Part shown: positions 11,376 through 21,125 of the stretch, piece after piece
Layout of the letters: every line of letters begins with the position of its first letter
Numbering within the stretch: position 1 is the first letter of the stretch
NCBI GenBank assembly: GCA_032718475.1
Contig: JAUCBJ010000168.1
Coordinates: 1 to 64,000 of the forward strand
Direction: 5' to 3'
Source of the DNA: Nemertoderma westbladi
Taxonomy: Eukaryota > Xenacoelomorpha > Nemertodermatida > Nemertodermatidae
Length of the DNA: 64,000 nucleotides
Translations under genes and position numbers: made by a program
The notes under the pieces: model-generated
The model's database searches: none
What the model was told of the DNA's origin: nothing
Seen by the model: the letters and a program-made list of their open reading frames with translations, nothing else

Positions 11376-13576
11376 TGGCCAAGGTAAGACTTAGTCTGCG
11401 TGCTAGCAGAACAACGAAATCTGCCTTGCCGCGGCATGACTGGTCCTCTCTGTTGCAACAGCCAAGTGTGAGATCCAGCTTCACACTACTCCTGAGCAAC
11501 AGGTATGAGGCTCTTGCCTCTGAGGCGGCAGATCACTGTGAGGGCTATACTGCCTTTACAGAAGCAGTTAAGTTAGCAGCTGCAGAAACAGTTCCTGTAT
11601 ACCCTCGAAACAGGAAAAGGGCCCCCTGGACTGACAACAAAATTCAGAAGTGCCGAAATGACCTTCATAAGGCGCAGAAAGAGTCCCGACTCAAACAGAC
11701 TACAGCGGCCAAGAATGCAGTTAAGGCTGCATCTAGGTCCCTGAACAGGCAGTACTCTGCTAATCTACAGGAGCTAATAAACCAACAGGTTGATGCCATC
11801 AATGATGCTGACGACAGCAGGCAATCATCCCAGGCATGGAAATCGATCAATCTGCTTACTGGGCGGAAAAGCCAACCAACCACCAAGGTTAAGGCTGAAT
11901 CACCAGCCGATCGCCTCAATGGTTGGAAAGCCCACTTTGAAAAGCTCCTCAATAATGACAGGGTATTGCCTGATAACTTTATAGAAGTAAAAGTGTCTGA
12001 GTCTGTACTCCCAGATATTCCCATTGGCGATATCTCCTTTGCAGAAGTGAAGGCTGCTGCAAAGAGCATTAAGACCAATCGTGCCAGTGGAGTAGATGGT
12101 GTTCCCCCTGAGGTCTTTAAAATACCTGAGTGTTTAAAGCTCATCTATCCCATCATAGTAGACATGTACCGAACAACAAGAGTCCCACAAGAAATGAAAA
12201 CAAATAAGTTGGTGCCAGTTCCCAAGAAGGGCAACCTAACACTCTATGGTTCTTTTCGGGGAATCTCATTGATCTCGATTGCTGCAAAGCTATACAATAG
12301 GATTCTATTAAATCGCATCAGGGATCCCATTGAGAGACTGCTCCGTGGAAATCAGAATGGGTTCCGTAAAGGTCGTGGGACCATGGAGCCCATTTTGGCA
12401 CTTAGAAGGATAATTGAAGAGTTATCAAAAAAGAAAGACAGGCATCTGGCTGTTATCTTTGTTGACTTCTTCAAGGCCTTTGATTCAGTCTCTCGCTCAC
12501 GTATGTTCAGCATACTTTCATTATATGGGATTCCTGATGAAATTATTGCAGCAATCAGATCAGTATACGATGGTTCGACAACATTTGTGTCTACTGTTGA
12601 CGGTGACACAGAACCATTTGAAGTGTTATGGGGCGTCCTCCAAGGAGACACACTTGCACCATTCTTGTTCATTATTGTGGTTGACTATGTTCTACGCATG
12701 TCCTTAGATCATTATAATGATGATGGGGTGATGATAACTCCACCTACTGGCTCCAGAAGTCGAGGAAATCCTGCCAAGTACCTAACTGATCTAGACTTTG
12801 CTGATGACTTAGGAGTACTCTCAGAATCATTAGAGGGAGCCCAACGGCTCCTCAGCTCATTAGAACATGCTGCTTCTAGTGTTGGTCTTTTTATTAACTC
12901 CAGAAAGACCAAAATTCTGACAGTTAACTTTGAAAGTCCTCAGCAAGTCTCTGATCGGATGAGCATAAGCTCAAAGGATGGTATGCTTGAGCATGTGGAC
13001 GACTTCTGTTACCTGGGATCATGGATCCGGAAGTCAGGTGAGGACCTTCGAATACGTAAGGGAAAGGCATGGGCAGCCTTGAATAGGCTTTCCAGGATTT
13101 GGAAGTCACCGAGAATTAATCGGAAACTTAAGGTCCGATTATTTAGAGCAGCAGTAGTTCCAGTACTCCTCTACTGGAGTCCATGCTGGGCTCTAACTGC
13201 TGAGGACACCAAATCTCTGGATGGCACATTCACAAGAATGCTACGCCGGGTTCATTGTGTCAAGTACAATGCACACATCTCCAACCAGACACTATATAAC
13301 ATTGGAGGTGTCTCATTGGTTCCCCCAAGCTTGACACTAGAACAAAATCGCCTCCGCTTTGCAGGACATTGCTTTCGCCGTGAGGACCAGCCAGTGCATA
13401 ATCTTGTACTTTGGCAGCCTCATGGAGTGAATAAGCATGGTGGACAGCCCATGACTTTCTTGAGACGCATCTTAAAGGACACTGGCCTTAAAGATGCGGA
13501 TGATCTAGCAAATGTCATGGGTGATAGGGAGTTGTGGCGGTGCAATTTTGTTGACAAGCCGGCACAGCATTCTTAA
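11375..13576 (+). CDS. LINE reverse transcriptase (RTE-like), 733-codon open segment
   Basis: A long uninterrupted frame follows the endonuclease remains. RT blocks are in order: ASGVDGVPPEVFK (~12085), LVPVPKKGNLTLYGSFRGISLI (in part), QNGFRKGRGT, catalytic VDFFKAFDSV (~12460), VLQGDTLAPFLF, catalytic FADD in LDFADDLGVL (~12795), the thumb block CYLGSWI, then LLYWSPCWAL and the RLRFAGHCFRR block near the end. The last two are typical of LINE families often mis-annotated as craniofacial development protein 2, mainly RTE-like; I give that clade tentatively. The segment is open, but the element is inactive because its endonuclease is broken. The 3' end is probably near the AGTAGTAGTAAGG tail at 13605-13620. 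Confidence 0.85.
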   Translation: MAKVRLSLRASRTTKSALPRHDWSSLLQQPSVRSSFTLLLSNRYEALASEAADHCEGYTAFTEAVKLAAAETVPVYPRNRKRAPWTDNKIQKCRNDLHKAQKESRLKQTTAAKNAVKAASRSLNRQYSANLQELINQQVDAINDADDSRQSSQAWKSINLLTGRKSQPTTKVKAESPADRLNGWKAHFEKLLNNDRVLPDNFIEVKVSESVLPDIPIGDISFAEVKAAAKSIKTNRASGVDGVPPEVFKIPECLKLIYPIIVDMYRTTRVPQEMKTNKLVPVPKKGNLTLYGSFRGISLISIAAKLYNRILLNRIRDPIERLLRGNQNGFRKGRGTMEPILALRRIIEELSKKKDRHLAVIFVDFFKAFDSVSRSRMFSILSLYGIPDEIIAAIRSVYDGSTTFVSTVDGDTEPFEVLWGVLQGDTLAPFLFIIVVDYVLRMSLDHYNDDGVMITPPTGSRSRGNPAKYLTDLDFADDLGVLSESLEGAQRLLSSLEHAASSVGLFINSRKTKILTVNFESPQQVSDRMSISSKDGMLEHVDDFCYLGSWIRKSGEDLRIRKGKAWAALNRLSRIWKSPRINRKLKVRLFRAAVVPVLLYWSPCWALTAEDTKSLDGTFTRMLRRVHCVKYNAHISNQTLYNIGGVSLVPPSLTLEQNRLRFAGHCFRREDQPVHNLVLWQPHGVNKHGGQPMTFLRRILKDTGLKDADDLANVMGDRELWRCNFVDKPAQHS

Positions 13577-13724
13577 AAATGCAGCTGCAATGCAGCATGC
13601 CGATCCTAGTAGTAGTAAGGAAATGATATGACTTGGTGTTCCAGGGTACAGTAGATTCTATAGTTAATCTCTCCCATGATTCCTCAACAGATGACAATGT
13701 ACTACCAATTATTAACTAATTAAC

Positions 13725-13850
13725 TAATTATTTTAGTTATCGATGCTTATCGATATTTTTACTGTATGTCTATTTTATTAGTTTATGCATCCATTTCAGC
13801 ATGCAAAAATATGCTTTTTGTTAAAGAATTAAATATATATATATATTATT
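13725..13850 (+). repeat. LINE 3' UTR fragment, copy 1
   Basis: This AT-rich 120-base stretch (containing TTATCGATGCTTATCGATA) is almost identical to 15745-15868, where it follows the stop codon of a LINE C-terminal ORF. Both copies run straight into the 28-bp minisatellite with the same order of variant units (for example a TAAAGGG unit followed by a TTTGTATTGGGCA unit). The two loci are therefore duplicates, and this copy has lost the coding part. Confidence 0.7.
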
Positions 13851-14347
13851 ATTTGTGTGTAATGGGTGTCTATTTATTATTTGTGTGTAATGGGTGTCTC
13901 TTTATTATTTGTGTTTATTGGGTGTCTGTTTATTATTTGTGTGTAAAGGGTGTCTGTTTATTATTTGTTTGTATTGGGCATCTGTTTATTATTTATGTGT
14001 ATTGGGTGTCTGTTTATTATTTATGTGTATTGGGTGTCTGTTTATTATTTGTGTATAATGGGTGTCTGTTTATTATTTGTGTGTAATGGGTGTCTGTTTA
14101 TTATTTGTGTGTATTGGTTGTCTGTTTATTATTTGTGTGTAATGGGTGTCTGTTTATTATTTGTATGTAATGGGTGTCTGTTTATTATTTGTGTGTAATG
14201 GGTGTCTGTTTATTATTTGTGTGTAATGGGTGTCTGTTTATTATTAGTGTGTAATGGATGTCTGTTTATAATTTGTGTGTATTGGGTGTCTGTTTATTAT
14301 TTGTGTGTAATGGGTGTCTGTTTATTACTTGTGTGTAATGGGTGTCT
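13851..14347 (+). repeat. 28-bp minisatellite, block 1
   Basis: Tandem units of TGGGTGTCTGTTTATTATTT followed by GTGTGTAA, with frequent TGTATTGGG and rarer variants. The unit is 28 bp and contains no stop in any plus frame, so three consecutive units read as a 28-residue hydrophobic repeat; these frames are not genes. The array is the target for several later insertions and continues at 14866, 15869 and 51725. Confidence 0.9.
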
Positions 14348-14865
14348 GTATATGTGACGACTGTGGCTAAGTCGTGGGTTTTTTTGGTAACTGTAATATG
14401 ACGCAGCGTCATCGCGTATTGTTACCAAGCTATCTGCAGGCCTGAAACAGGGACACCGCAGATAGCTTCAACTTTGATAAATAGAAAACATAAAGTATAA
14501 AAGAAGCTTTCATATTTATTTACAGTATGTCTATAACAATACAAATTGATTCTTCGCTGCGTATAAAATAGTGAGCAATAACTAATCTTCACAACTAATA
14601 ATTATGTGGCCTAAGGCTAAAATGGACCATCCACCTAATATATATACATTGTCAACCTAATCTACGTGTGTGATAATAGAGGTGAATTCAGTGCATTGCA
14701 AGGCCTATCAGCTATTGGCTAGTTTATTATCTGGGATTCCCTCGGCTGATTGGGCTTAATCAATGCTCTGAATGTTTCCTCTTGGTGAAAGCAATGTAGG
14801 CCTATAATAAATGATTGCAGATTGGAATCGGGTTTTGATAGGCTGGCTACAGCCGTGACAGTATA
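14348..14865. mobile_element. solo LTR inserted in the minisatellite
   Basis: A 508-bp insert (14353-14860) begins TGTGACGACTGTGG and ends CAGCCGTGACA, that is TG...CA with imperfect inverted termini. It is flanked by the 5-bp direct repeat GTATA at 14348-14352 and 14861-14865. A TATAAAAG box lies at 14496-14503. Size, termini, TSD length and TATA box together suggest a solo LTR left by recombination of an LTR retrotransposon. A DNA-transposon MITE is the alternative, but TG...CA with a 5-bp TSD favours an LTR. Confidence 0.65.
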
Positions 14866-15237
14866 TTATTTGTGTGTTTGTGTGTAATGGGTGCCTGTTT
14901 ATTATTTGTGTGTATTGGGTGTCTGTTTATTATTTGTGTGTAATGGGTGTCTGTTTATTATTTGTGTTTAATGGGTGTCTGTTTATTATTTGTGTGTAAT
15001 GGGTGTCTGTTTATTATTTGTGTGTAATGGGTGTCTCTTTATTATTTGTGTTTATTGGGTGTCTGTTTATTATTTGTGTGTAATGGGTGTCTGTTTATTA
15101 TTTGTGTGTATTGGGTATCTGTTTATTATTTATGTGTATTGGGTGTCTGTTTATTATTTATGTGTATTGGGTGTCTGTTTATTATTTATGTGTATTGGGT
15201 GTCTGTTTATTATTTATATGTATTGGGTGTCTGTTTA
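14866..15237 (+). repeat. 28-bp minisatellite, block 2
   Basis: Same 28-bp unit as block 1, continuing after the solo LTR. Toward its right end TTTATGTGTATTGGG variants predominate. It ends abruptly where the LINE C-terminal fragment begins. Confidence 0.9.
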
Positions 15238-15868
15238 TTGTAATGTGAAAACATATATTGCGTGGTTAAACAATGAGAGATCTAGTCGTTTAATTGAAAT
15301 CGAGAATATAGACTCACGACAATTGCACTACACTCAAGGACAAATGAAAATGTATACACAGGATGTATGGAAAAATTCTCTCAATTTGAACGATTCTCTG
15401 ATCAAAACAAACCAGCTGCCGTCACTTACACCCATAAATCTAGCCTGTGGTAGAGCTCATGAATCCTTCATTCTCGGTTTGGTGCTCGGTCAAGGCAACC
15501 TGGCTCTTATGAGAAGCAGATACGGTGACATTGATGATTGTGCCTGTTTATGTGGTGAGCCTGAATCCGAATCGCATTTTCTACTAGATTGTGTTCTTAG
15601 ATTAGATCAATCGACTTTGTTAAGAGCTGCAATGTCCGCCTATGGTGTTGCGCAACTTGAGGATTTTATGTATATTAGATCACCTGTAACTCTTAAAGCT
15701 CTGGTTAAATACTCTATATGAACCAAATTTGAAGCGATACACATATCATTAATTATTTTAGTTATCGATGCTTATCGATATTTTTACTGTATGTCTATTT
15801 TATTAGTTTATGCATCCATTTCAGCATGCAAAAATATGCTTTTTATTAAAGAATTATATATATATATA
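15238..15868 (+). pseudogene. LINE ORF C-terminal fragment and 3' UTR
   Basis: About 160 codons (15238-15721) encode the C-terminal tail of a non-LTR retrotransposon protein. Visible are TYIAWLNNERSSRL, an R-A-H-E-S-F block, and a Cys/His finger CACLCGEPESESHFLLDC as seen after the RT or RNase H domain in several LINE groups. The upstream part of this open frame is minisatellite, so no start codon belongs to it. A ~145-base 3' UTR follows, shared with 13725-13850, ending in (TA)n and then the minisatellite. Confidence 0.7.
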
Positions 15869-16321
15869 TATTATTATTTGTGTGTAATGGGTGTCTGTTT
15901 ATTATTTGTGTGTAATGGGTGTCTCTTTATTATTTATGTTTATTGGGTGTCTGTTTATTATTTGTGTGTAAAGGGTGTCTGTTTATTATTTGTTTGTATT
16001 GGGCATCTGTTTATTATTTATGTGTATTGGGTGTCTGTTTATTATTTGTGTGTAATGGGTGTCTGTTTATTATTTGTGTGTAATGGGTGTCTGTTTATTA
16101 TTTGTGTGTATTGGTTGTCTGTTTATTATTTGTGTGTAATGGGTGTCTGTTTATTATTTGTATGTAATGGGTGTCTGTTTATTATTTGTGTGTAATGGGT
16201 GTATGTTTATTATTTGTGTGTGTTGGGTGTCTGTTTATTATTTGTGTGTAATGGGTGTCTGTTTGTTATTTATGTGTATTGGGTGTCTGTTTATTATTTA
16301 TGTGTATTGGGTGTCTGTTTA
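15869..16321 (+). repeat. 28-bp minisatellite, block 3
   Basis: Same unit as the earlier blocks; the order of variants parallels block 1. It is interrupted at 16322-16326 (TTATT) by the outer LTR element M and resumes after M with the same five bases at 51725. Confidence 0.9.
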
Positions 16322-16326
16322 TTATT

Positions 16327-16983
16327 TGTGACGGGATCGGAGATCCCGACCGGGTTAGAAATGTACGCGTCACCGTGGCTGGGCAGTCGTGCTAGTTGCT
16401 TTGGCCGAAGGCCGTGGGGAAAACAATAAGAGTTTCTGTTGTTTCTCAATATTGATGATGCAGATGATAATAGCACAGTAAAGTAACAGATAGTATGATA
16501 GCAGAAAAATGCACAGACTGACTGCTGATGTTAATGGCGGTGACGGTCATTAACTATGACCGGTCTGCACTGACTGAATAACTCAACTGACCGGTAAATC
16601 AGTAATGTAGGATAATATATGGTTAACACACATGAATATTGGTTTCACCTCTTACTGTACTTTGGCCCTCTGTACCCAATGGATGCTTTCCTATCTCTAA
16701 TCACGTGCTTCCCTCCCCACTATTGGCTAATATACTAATTGTCACTTTGGCACTCCCTGTGAGTGTTTCCCCCCGCTGCTAGCCCTCTACTAGCTGTATT
16801 CCCTCCGAGGTGGTTTGACCTCTCACCTCTCTCTGTGGCTTTGCGGCTTGTGTCGCCCCCCCCCCCCCAATGTTGGTTATTAGACGAGATTAATATTGGT
16901 GATCTCGTATCCCCAACATATTGCTAAAATGCCACTGGTCCCATTTTCTGGTGGGTAATGAAGTGGAATTGAATCCGCTTACA
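16327..16983 (-). repeat. M 3' LTR
   Basis: 657 bp. In sense orientation it starts TGTAAGCGGATT and ends GATCCCGTCACA; the plus strand therefore shows TGTGACGGGATC first. The same LTR recurs at 18211, 24362, 45767 and 51055. A short palindrome GGGATC-GGA-GATCCC sits at the outer end. A 13-base poly-C run occupies 16856-16868 where other copies have poly-G on the sense strand. In sense orientation the LTR is preceded by a G-rich polypurine tract and an 11-bp hairpin. Confidence 0.85.
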
Positions 16984-17715
16984 CTCCCCCCCCCATGCTA
17001 TCTTCCCGGTGAGAAGATAGCATCAACCTTAAGTGCGCTTCAATTCTGCTGGAACCCAATCTAATATCGGGTGTGGGGTGGAGTTCTTTTCTCGGGGTCG
17101 GCTTTCCTGGCCTGCCCCCCTGGGTATCTTATTGCTACCTCTCCTTGGTGCAATCGCGAGCTATGTTGCACCAAGGTATCTGGCGTCTCTGTTGAGACAA
17201 TTGTGGACTCCTCTTCACACAATTTTCTAAATCCTCACTCTAATCTTACTCTCGGAACGCTCTGTCCCTCATTCTCTCTCTCGCGACCTCGTTGTCCCTT
17301 AATCTCCTTCGGCCCTTGCCTTTCTCTCTCACTGCTCGCTCCCCACACTTGAATTGCACTCTCTCTCACTTCCACGCACGTCAACACCTCCTCTCCATAC
17401 TTCTCTCGTACTCAACCCACCTTGTTTTATCCTCCGTACCCTCCTGTAAAGCTCCCACATTCTCATTAGTGTGGCCACACTTGAGAAATGGGATCCGTCT
17501 AATGTCTCCACCTACCCCTGACGAGCCTCACCCTCCCCTTTTGTGCCGTCGCACTCAAGAAGCGTGATTCGTCTAGTGTATCTCCTCTCTGTCATAGTCA
17601 ATTGGTCCCCAGTCCCAGTAGTTAATTGGAAAAGGTTATATATGACTATAGTACTTATATTGGTAGAACTTATATTGCTTGATTAATTATATACATATAT
17701 ACATACTAATTGCAC
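16984..17715 (-). other. M 3' internal region: polypurine tract, hairpin and non-coding sequence
   Basis: Next to the LTR the minus strand has a run of G (plus-strand CTCCCCCCCCC), the likely polypurine primer for plus-strand synthesis. Then comes an 11-bp inverted repeat, GAAGATAGCAT/ATGCTATCTTC with a 7-base loop. The rest aligns with 24010-24340 of P1. The short frames here are not supported as genes. Confidence 0.6.
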
Positions 17716-18210
17716 TTAATTATTTGCACTTAGGAGTTCGTATTTGCCTTCCAGATCGATGGTTGGCGTCCTTTTGGTATCCTCGCCAACTCCCCTGAGG
17801 GAATCCCCATAGGCCCTCAAATATGCTACCAACTTCTTCCACCTCTTGTACGGTGTGTCCACCTCTCTGTCCACTAGGTGTCGGCTACCATAGTGCACCG
17901 ACTCGCCCTTCGGCCCCGGGTGGTCTACAAGACCCTCAAAGGCCACCTTAAAGGCTCTCCTGTGATCTAGAGGTGTTCCTGATAGCAGAAACGCCGTCGG
18001 CTCTCTTCCGATAACCACGGCCTTGAATAGGTTTAATAAACCTATCATTATCCAATCCTCCTGTAAGATATATCTCTTCTGATATATCTTTATCGCTCCC
18101 CTTCGGATCTGATATATCTCCTGTTTCCCTGGCCTCACTCCCCATTTCAGCGAGTTCGCCAGTTCCGCTCCGTACTCCTCTTGGAACTTGCCCCAGTCCA
18201 TCGGCTTGTG
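17716..18210 (-). CDS. unassigned M-encoded protein with HKPMDWGKF repeat, interrupted by P1
   Basis: The minus-strand frame ends at the stop at 17716 and is cut at 18210 by the P1 LTR. The visible ATG at 18273 lies inside the LTR and is not the native start. Beyond P1 the same frame resumes at about 25047-25200 with two repeats of roughly 110 bp, each encoding MGQLM...VCHKPMDW(D/G)KF. The part left of the insertion gives about 165 residues: HKPMDWGKFQEEYGAELANS, a basic stretch with KRYILQEDW, then HRRAFKVAFEGLVDH and a C terminus with YKRWKKLVAYLRAYGDS. I do not recognise it. P1 carries only a degenerate copy of the repeats. It could be a gag-type or accessory protein of this LTR family; no function should be assumed. 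Confidence 0.5.
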   Translation of the reverse strand, partial: HKPMDWGKFQEEYGAELANSLKWGVRPGKQEIYQIRRGAIKIYQKRYILQEDWIMIGLLNLFKAVVIGREPTAFLLSGTPLDHRRAFKVAFEGLVDHPGPKGESVHYGSRHLVDREVDTPYKRWKKLVAYLRAYGDSLRGVGEDTKRTPTIDLEGKYELLSANN

Positions 18211-18889
18211 TGTAAGCGGATTCAATTCCACCTCATTACCCACCAATAAATGGGATAGTGGCATTTTCAGCAATATGTTGGAGATACGAGATTAGCAATA
18301 TTAATCTCGTATCACAACCAACATTTGGGGGGGGGGGGGGGGTGGGGCAACACAAGCCCCGAAGCCACACACAAAGGAAGGTTAGAGGTCAAACCACCTT
18401 GGAAGGGACACAGCTAGTAGAGGCTAGCAGCAGAAGGGAAACACTCCCAGAGAGTGAAAGGGCGAGAAGTAGGGTATTAGCCAATAAGGGCAAAGGAGAG
18501 TATCCATTAGGTAGCAGGCCAAGGTAGCGTAGGTGTGAAGTAATATAGGTATATCAATCATATATTATCTCCTGCTACCGGTTTGTGAATCAGTTTAGTT
18601 AGTTACCCAGTTTTAGTGCAGACGGGTAATATTGTTTTACCGTCATCGTCACCATCAACAACATTGGCTGTATTTTAATCTATTACCGGTACCAAGCGAT
18701 ATTGTCATCCACTATCATATTAACATCATATTAACTGTGATATCGCTATTATATTAGTCCGCCAAGGAACAACGTTAACTCTGAACGCTTTTCTCCAACG
18801 GCCTAGGCCAAGCAATCAGTGACACCACCCCAGCCTGCGGTGATGCTTTTGAAACAACATGCCTGGTCGGGATCTCTGATCCCGTCACA
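18211..18889 (+). repeat. P1 5' LTR
   Basis: TGTAAGCGG...CCCGTCACA. It contains a 12-bp perfect stem, GATACGAGATTA at 18283-18294 and TAATCTCGTATC at 18302-18313 with a 7-base loop, enclosed by a weaker outer ATGTTG/CAACAT pairing, and then a 16-base G run at 18327-18342. The first bases after the LTR (GTAAAACAATACC) contain no TGG, so no standard tRNA primer-binding site is evident. Confidence 0.85.
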
Positions 18890-19023
18890 GTAAAACAATA
18901 CCAAATTCCATCGAACTGTGACTGCTAAGAAGCCAAGAGAAAGTAAAGAGGATGAGCCAAGGAGAACCCTGATTATCAGAGGGAGAGAGGACGCCGCCGC
19001 GGACCCCGGATGATACCAAACAA

Positions 19024-20144
19024 ATGATCCGTGAGGCTGCGACGCGATGGTATCGACCTGTGACACCGGATTCGCCAACGAGGGATGATCCGGTACCCCA
19101 AGCGGAAGGTGGCCGTCAACCACGAGGGAGGGACGAGTTGACGCACGACGGCGGTCGAAGTACCAAAGTCGCCAGCCAGCCACAGGCCGAGGGCGACGGA
19201 CGGCCCACCGGAATGGCGACGGTGGGGCCGCCGGTACGACGTCGAACGAGAAGAAGAGGAGGAGATGTCGGCGAAGAGGACGTCGGAACGAGAGATCGGC
19301 TACGACAGGCCTACAATGCCACGAAGAAACTATTAAAGGAGGCCAGAGAGGGAGGAAAGGTAAACCAGCCTAAGTTATACCAACGGCTAGGTGAGTCGAA
19401 CAAACATTTTCGGTATCTGGTCCGTTTTGGGCAGGGAGCCGTTTTGGACATGGAGCCTGAAGTAGTGTACGTAGGGCCGTACTTAGTGGATGCTAGGGGA
19501 ATTAAGTTAGTGGGTTGGACGGATCCGCACGAGGGCGAACCCGAGGTTAACCCCGAGGATTCAGTCTCGTCGGTTAGCGAGAACCCCAGAAAACGGGGGA
19601 AAGTTAGTAGGACAGAGAGGCGACGGGAGTCCGTCACGACCAATAAGTCCACTACATCCTCCGCGAAAGCAAGAAGGGTGTTAGAGATAGATCTGGTGTG
19701 TCAAGTGCACATGGTGGCGCTAGACCAGAAAGAATTAGAGAGGCAGTTGGAAGAGGGAACTGCGTTGTTAGAGAAAGAGAGAGAGTTGGCGAGGGAAGGT
19801 AGAGAGAGGGCCGAAAGGATGGCGAAGAACTGTAGAGAGCGAGAAGCGAGAGAGGCAGCGAGGGTAGAGAGAGAGAAACGAATGAGCATAAAGAGTGGGA
19901 GGCGAGAGTAGGGAGCGAGCGTAGAGAGCGGGTGGCGAGAGAAACAGAGTTAGTGAACCAGAGTTTACGAGAGGATAGAGAGAGAGAGAGAGCGGGAAAG
20001 CGTATGCGGGATGATATGCATGCCCGGTTAAGGGGGCTTATGCAATATCAGGCCAAGCAGAAGCGCCGACTAGAACTGGCGCAATTGGGATTATCTGAGT
20101 CAGTGAGGCTGGCTCGGGTAGTATTTATGAGGAGCCCGAAGTAA
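19024..20144 (+). pseudogene. P1 gag-like coding region (frameshifted)
   Basis: The first frame (19024-19911) encodes a basic/acidic protein with DRLRQAYNATKKLLKEAR, LYQRLGESNKHFRYLVRFGQG and MEPEVVYVGPYLVDARG, then a long charged coiled coil rich in E and R (from ~19710). A frameshift after 19911 moves the coiled coil into the frame of 19932-20144, ending with RLRGLMQYQAKQKRRLELAQL. The M copy has about 22 extra residues between RFGQG and MEPEVV that P1 lacks. Position after the 5' LTR, the coiled coil and the lack of enzymatic motifs indicate a gag-type structural protein. No family match is claimed. The true start may lie upstream: M's copy begins about 25 codons earlier with MSDREPQLSEGER. 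Confidence 0.65.
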
Positions 20145-20799
20145 TGGAAACGTTTGTTAATACCCCACTTACAGGCACCGGACGACAGACCCAGGACTGC
20201 CGTAACCGTATGGGCGGGGGTAATAATAATATGTTAGAAGGCATTAATATTAATAGTACCGTAGTAGACAACCCTAATCAAACTTTCATTGCAGGAAATA
20301 ATCTTTTACCCGGTAATAGTAATTCTAATTTAAATGTGCAGAATAATTCAAATAATAATCCTAATTTAAATATACAAAATAATAATAATTCTAATTTAAA
20401 TATACAAAATAATCCGAATAATTCTAATTTAAATATACAAAATAATTCAAATAATAATCCTGATTCCGAACAAAATAATTCAAATAATTTAAATAATTTA
20501 GATAATAATAATTTTAACAACGGCACAACAACCGCACACCAGGATAAGGGTACAGAATGTACCGATACGAGGACGAGAACAGGAGAGGGGATCGAAGAGA
20601 AACTTCCCGACGGGACATAGCTGCCGATCGAGAGTACGGTAGTCGCGGGGAGGACTTCTTGGAATATTCGAGAAGATTAAACTTCGGTCCAGAGGGACAC
20701 AGGCAGACTGCAGGACATACTGTAGGCCTTACTGCACATACTATAGGTCATGCTGGAAGAGATAGTGTAGGCGATAGGGTAGCGCGAACAACGGATTAG
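20144..20799 (+). pseudogene. P1 Asn-rich gag extension
   Basis: The frame 20144-20620 begins METFVNTPLTGTGRQTQD and is followed by an asparagine-rich tract with four or five SNLNIQNN-type repeats from AAT/AAC-rich DNA (~20300-20520). The next piece (20557-20799) is in another frame and is charged (YRYEDENRRGDRRETSRRD) with a histidine-containing tail. In M the same order is seen, but with an additional ~150-codon segment between the two parts. This is probably a disordered, rapidly changing part of gag. Confidence 0.55.
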
Positions 20800-21125
20800 A
20801 CCCGGAAGTCGCAGCATACATACCGGTAGGTAGGCAAGAGGTGTATAGGCCTATACCAGTACCTGCACACCAGTATGACTATAATATGCAGGGACATAAC
20901 ATATATCCAGGGGAGTTATTGCCGATAGATGTATGGGCCCCAATATATTAACATCAACCCCAGTACCAAACATAACACTGGTGGGGGGGGGGGGGGGGGG
21001 GCAGGCAGGGTGACATTCTCCCATTACAATATCAACAATACACTCAACCGAGAATAAGAACATCGAACCCCCTGGACCAGAATAGATCGTGCGACACAGA
21101 GATATGGAGGAGGCTGTTACCCCCA
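20800..21125 (+). other. P1 internal spacer with 19-base poly-G
   Basis: The gag reading continues in pieces (VPAHQYDYNMQGHNIYP-like) to a stop near 20950. A run of 19 G at 20983-21001 then separates it from the protease frame. Such a run would shift frames readily by slippage, so the gag and protease frames may once have been continuous. Confidence 0.4.

Noticed and set aside
13766-16331. Hydrophobic repeat ORFs (VYYLCVMGVCLLFVCNG-like) on the plus strand that look like membrane proteins
   Set aside because: They are translations of the 28-bp minisatellite, which lacks stops in all plus frames; several frames give equivalent proteins. The same applies to 51729-52226.
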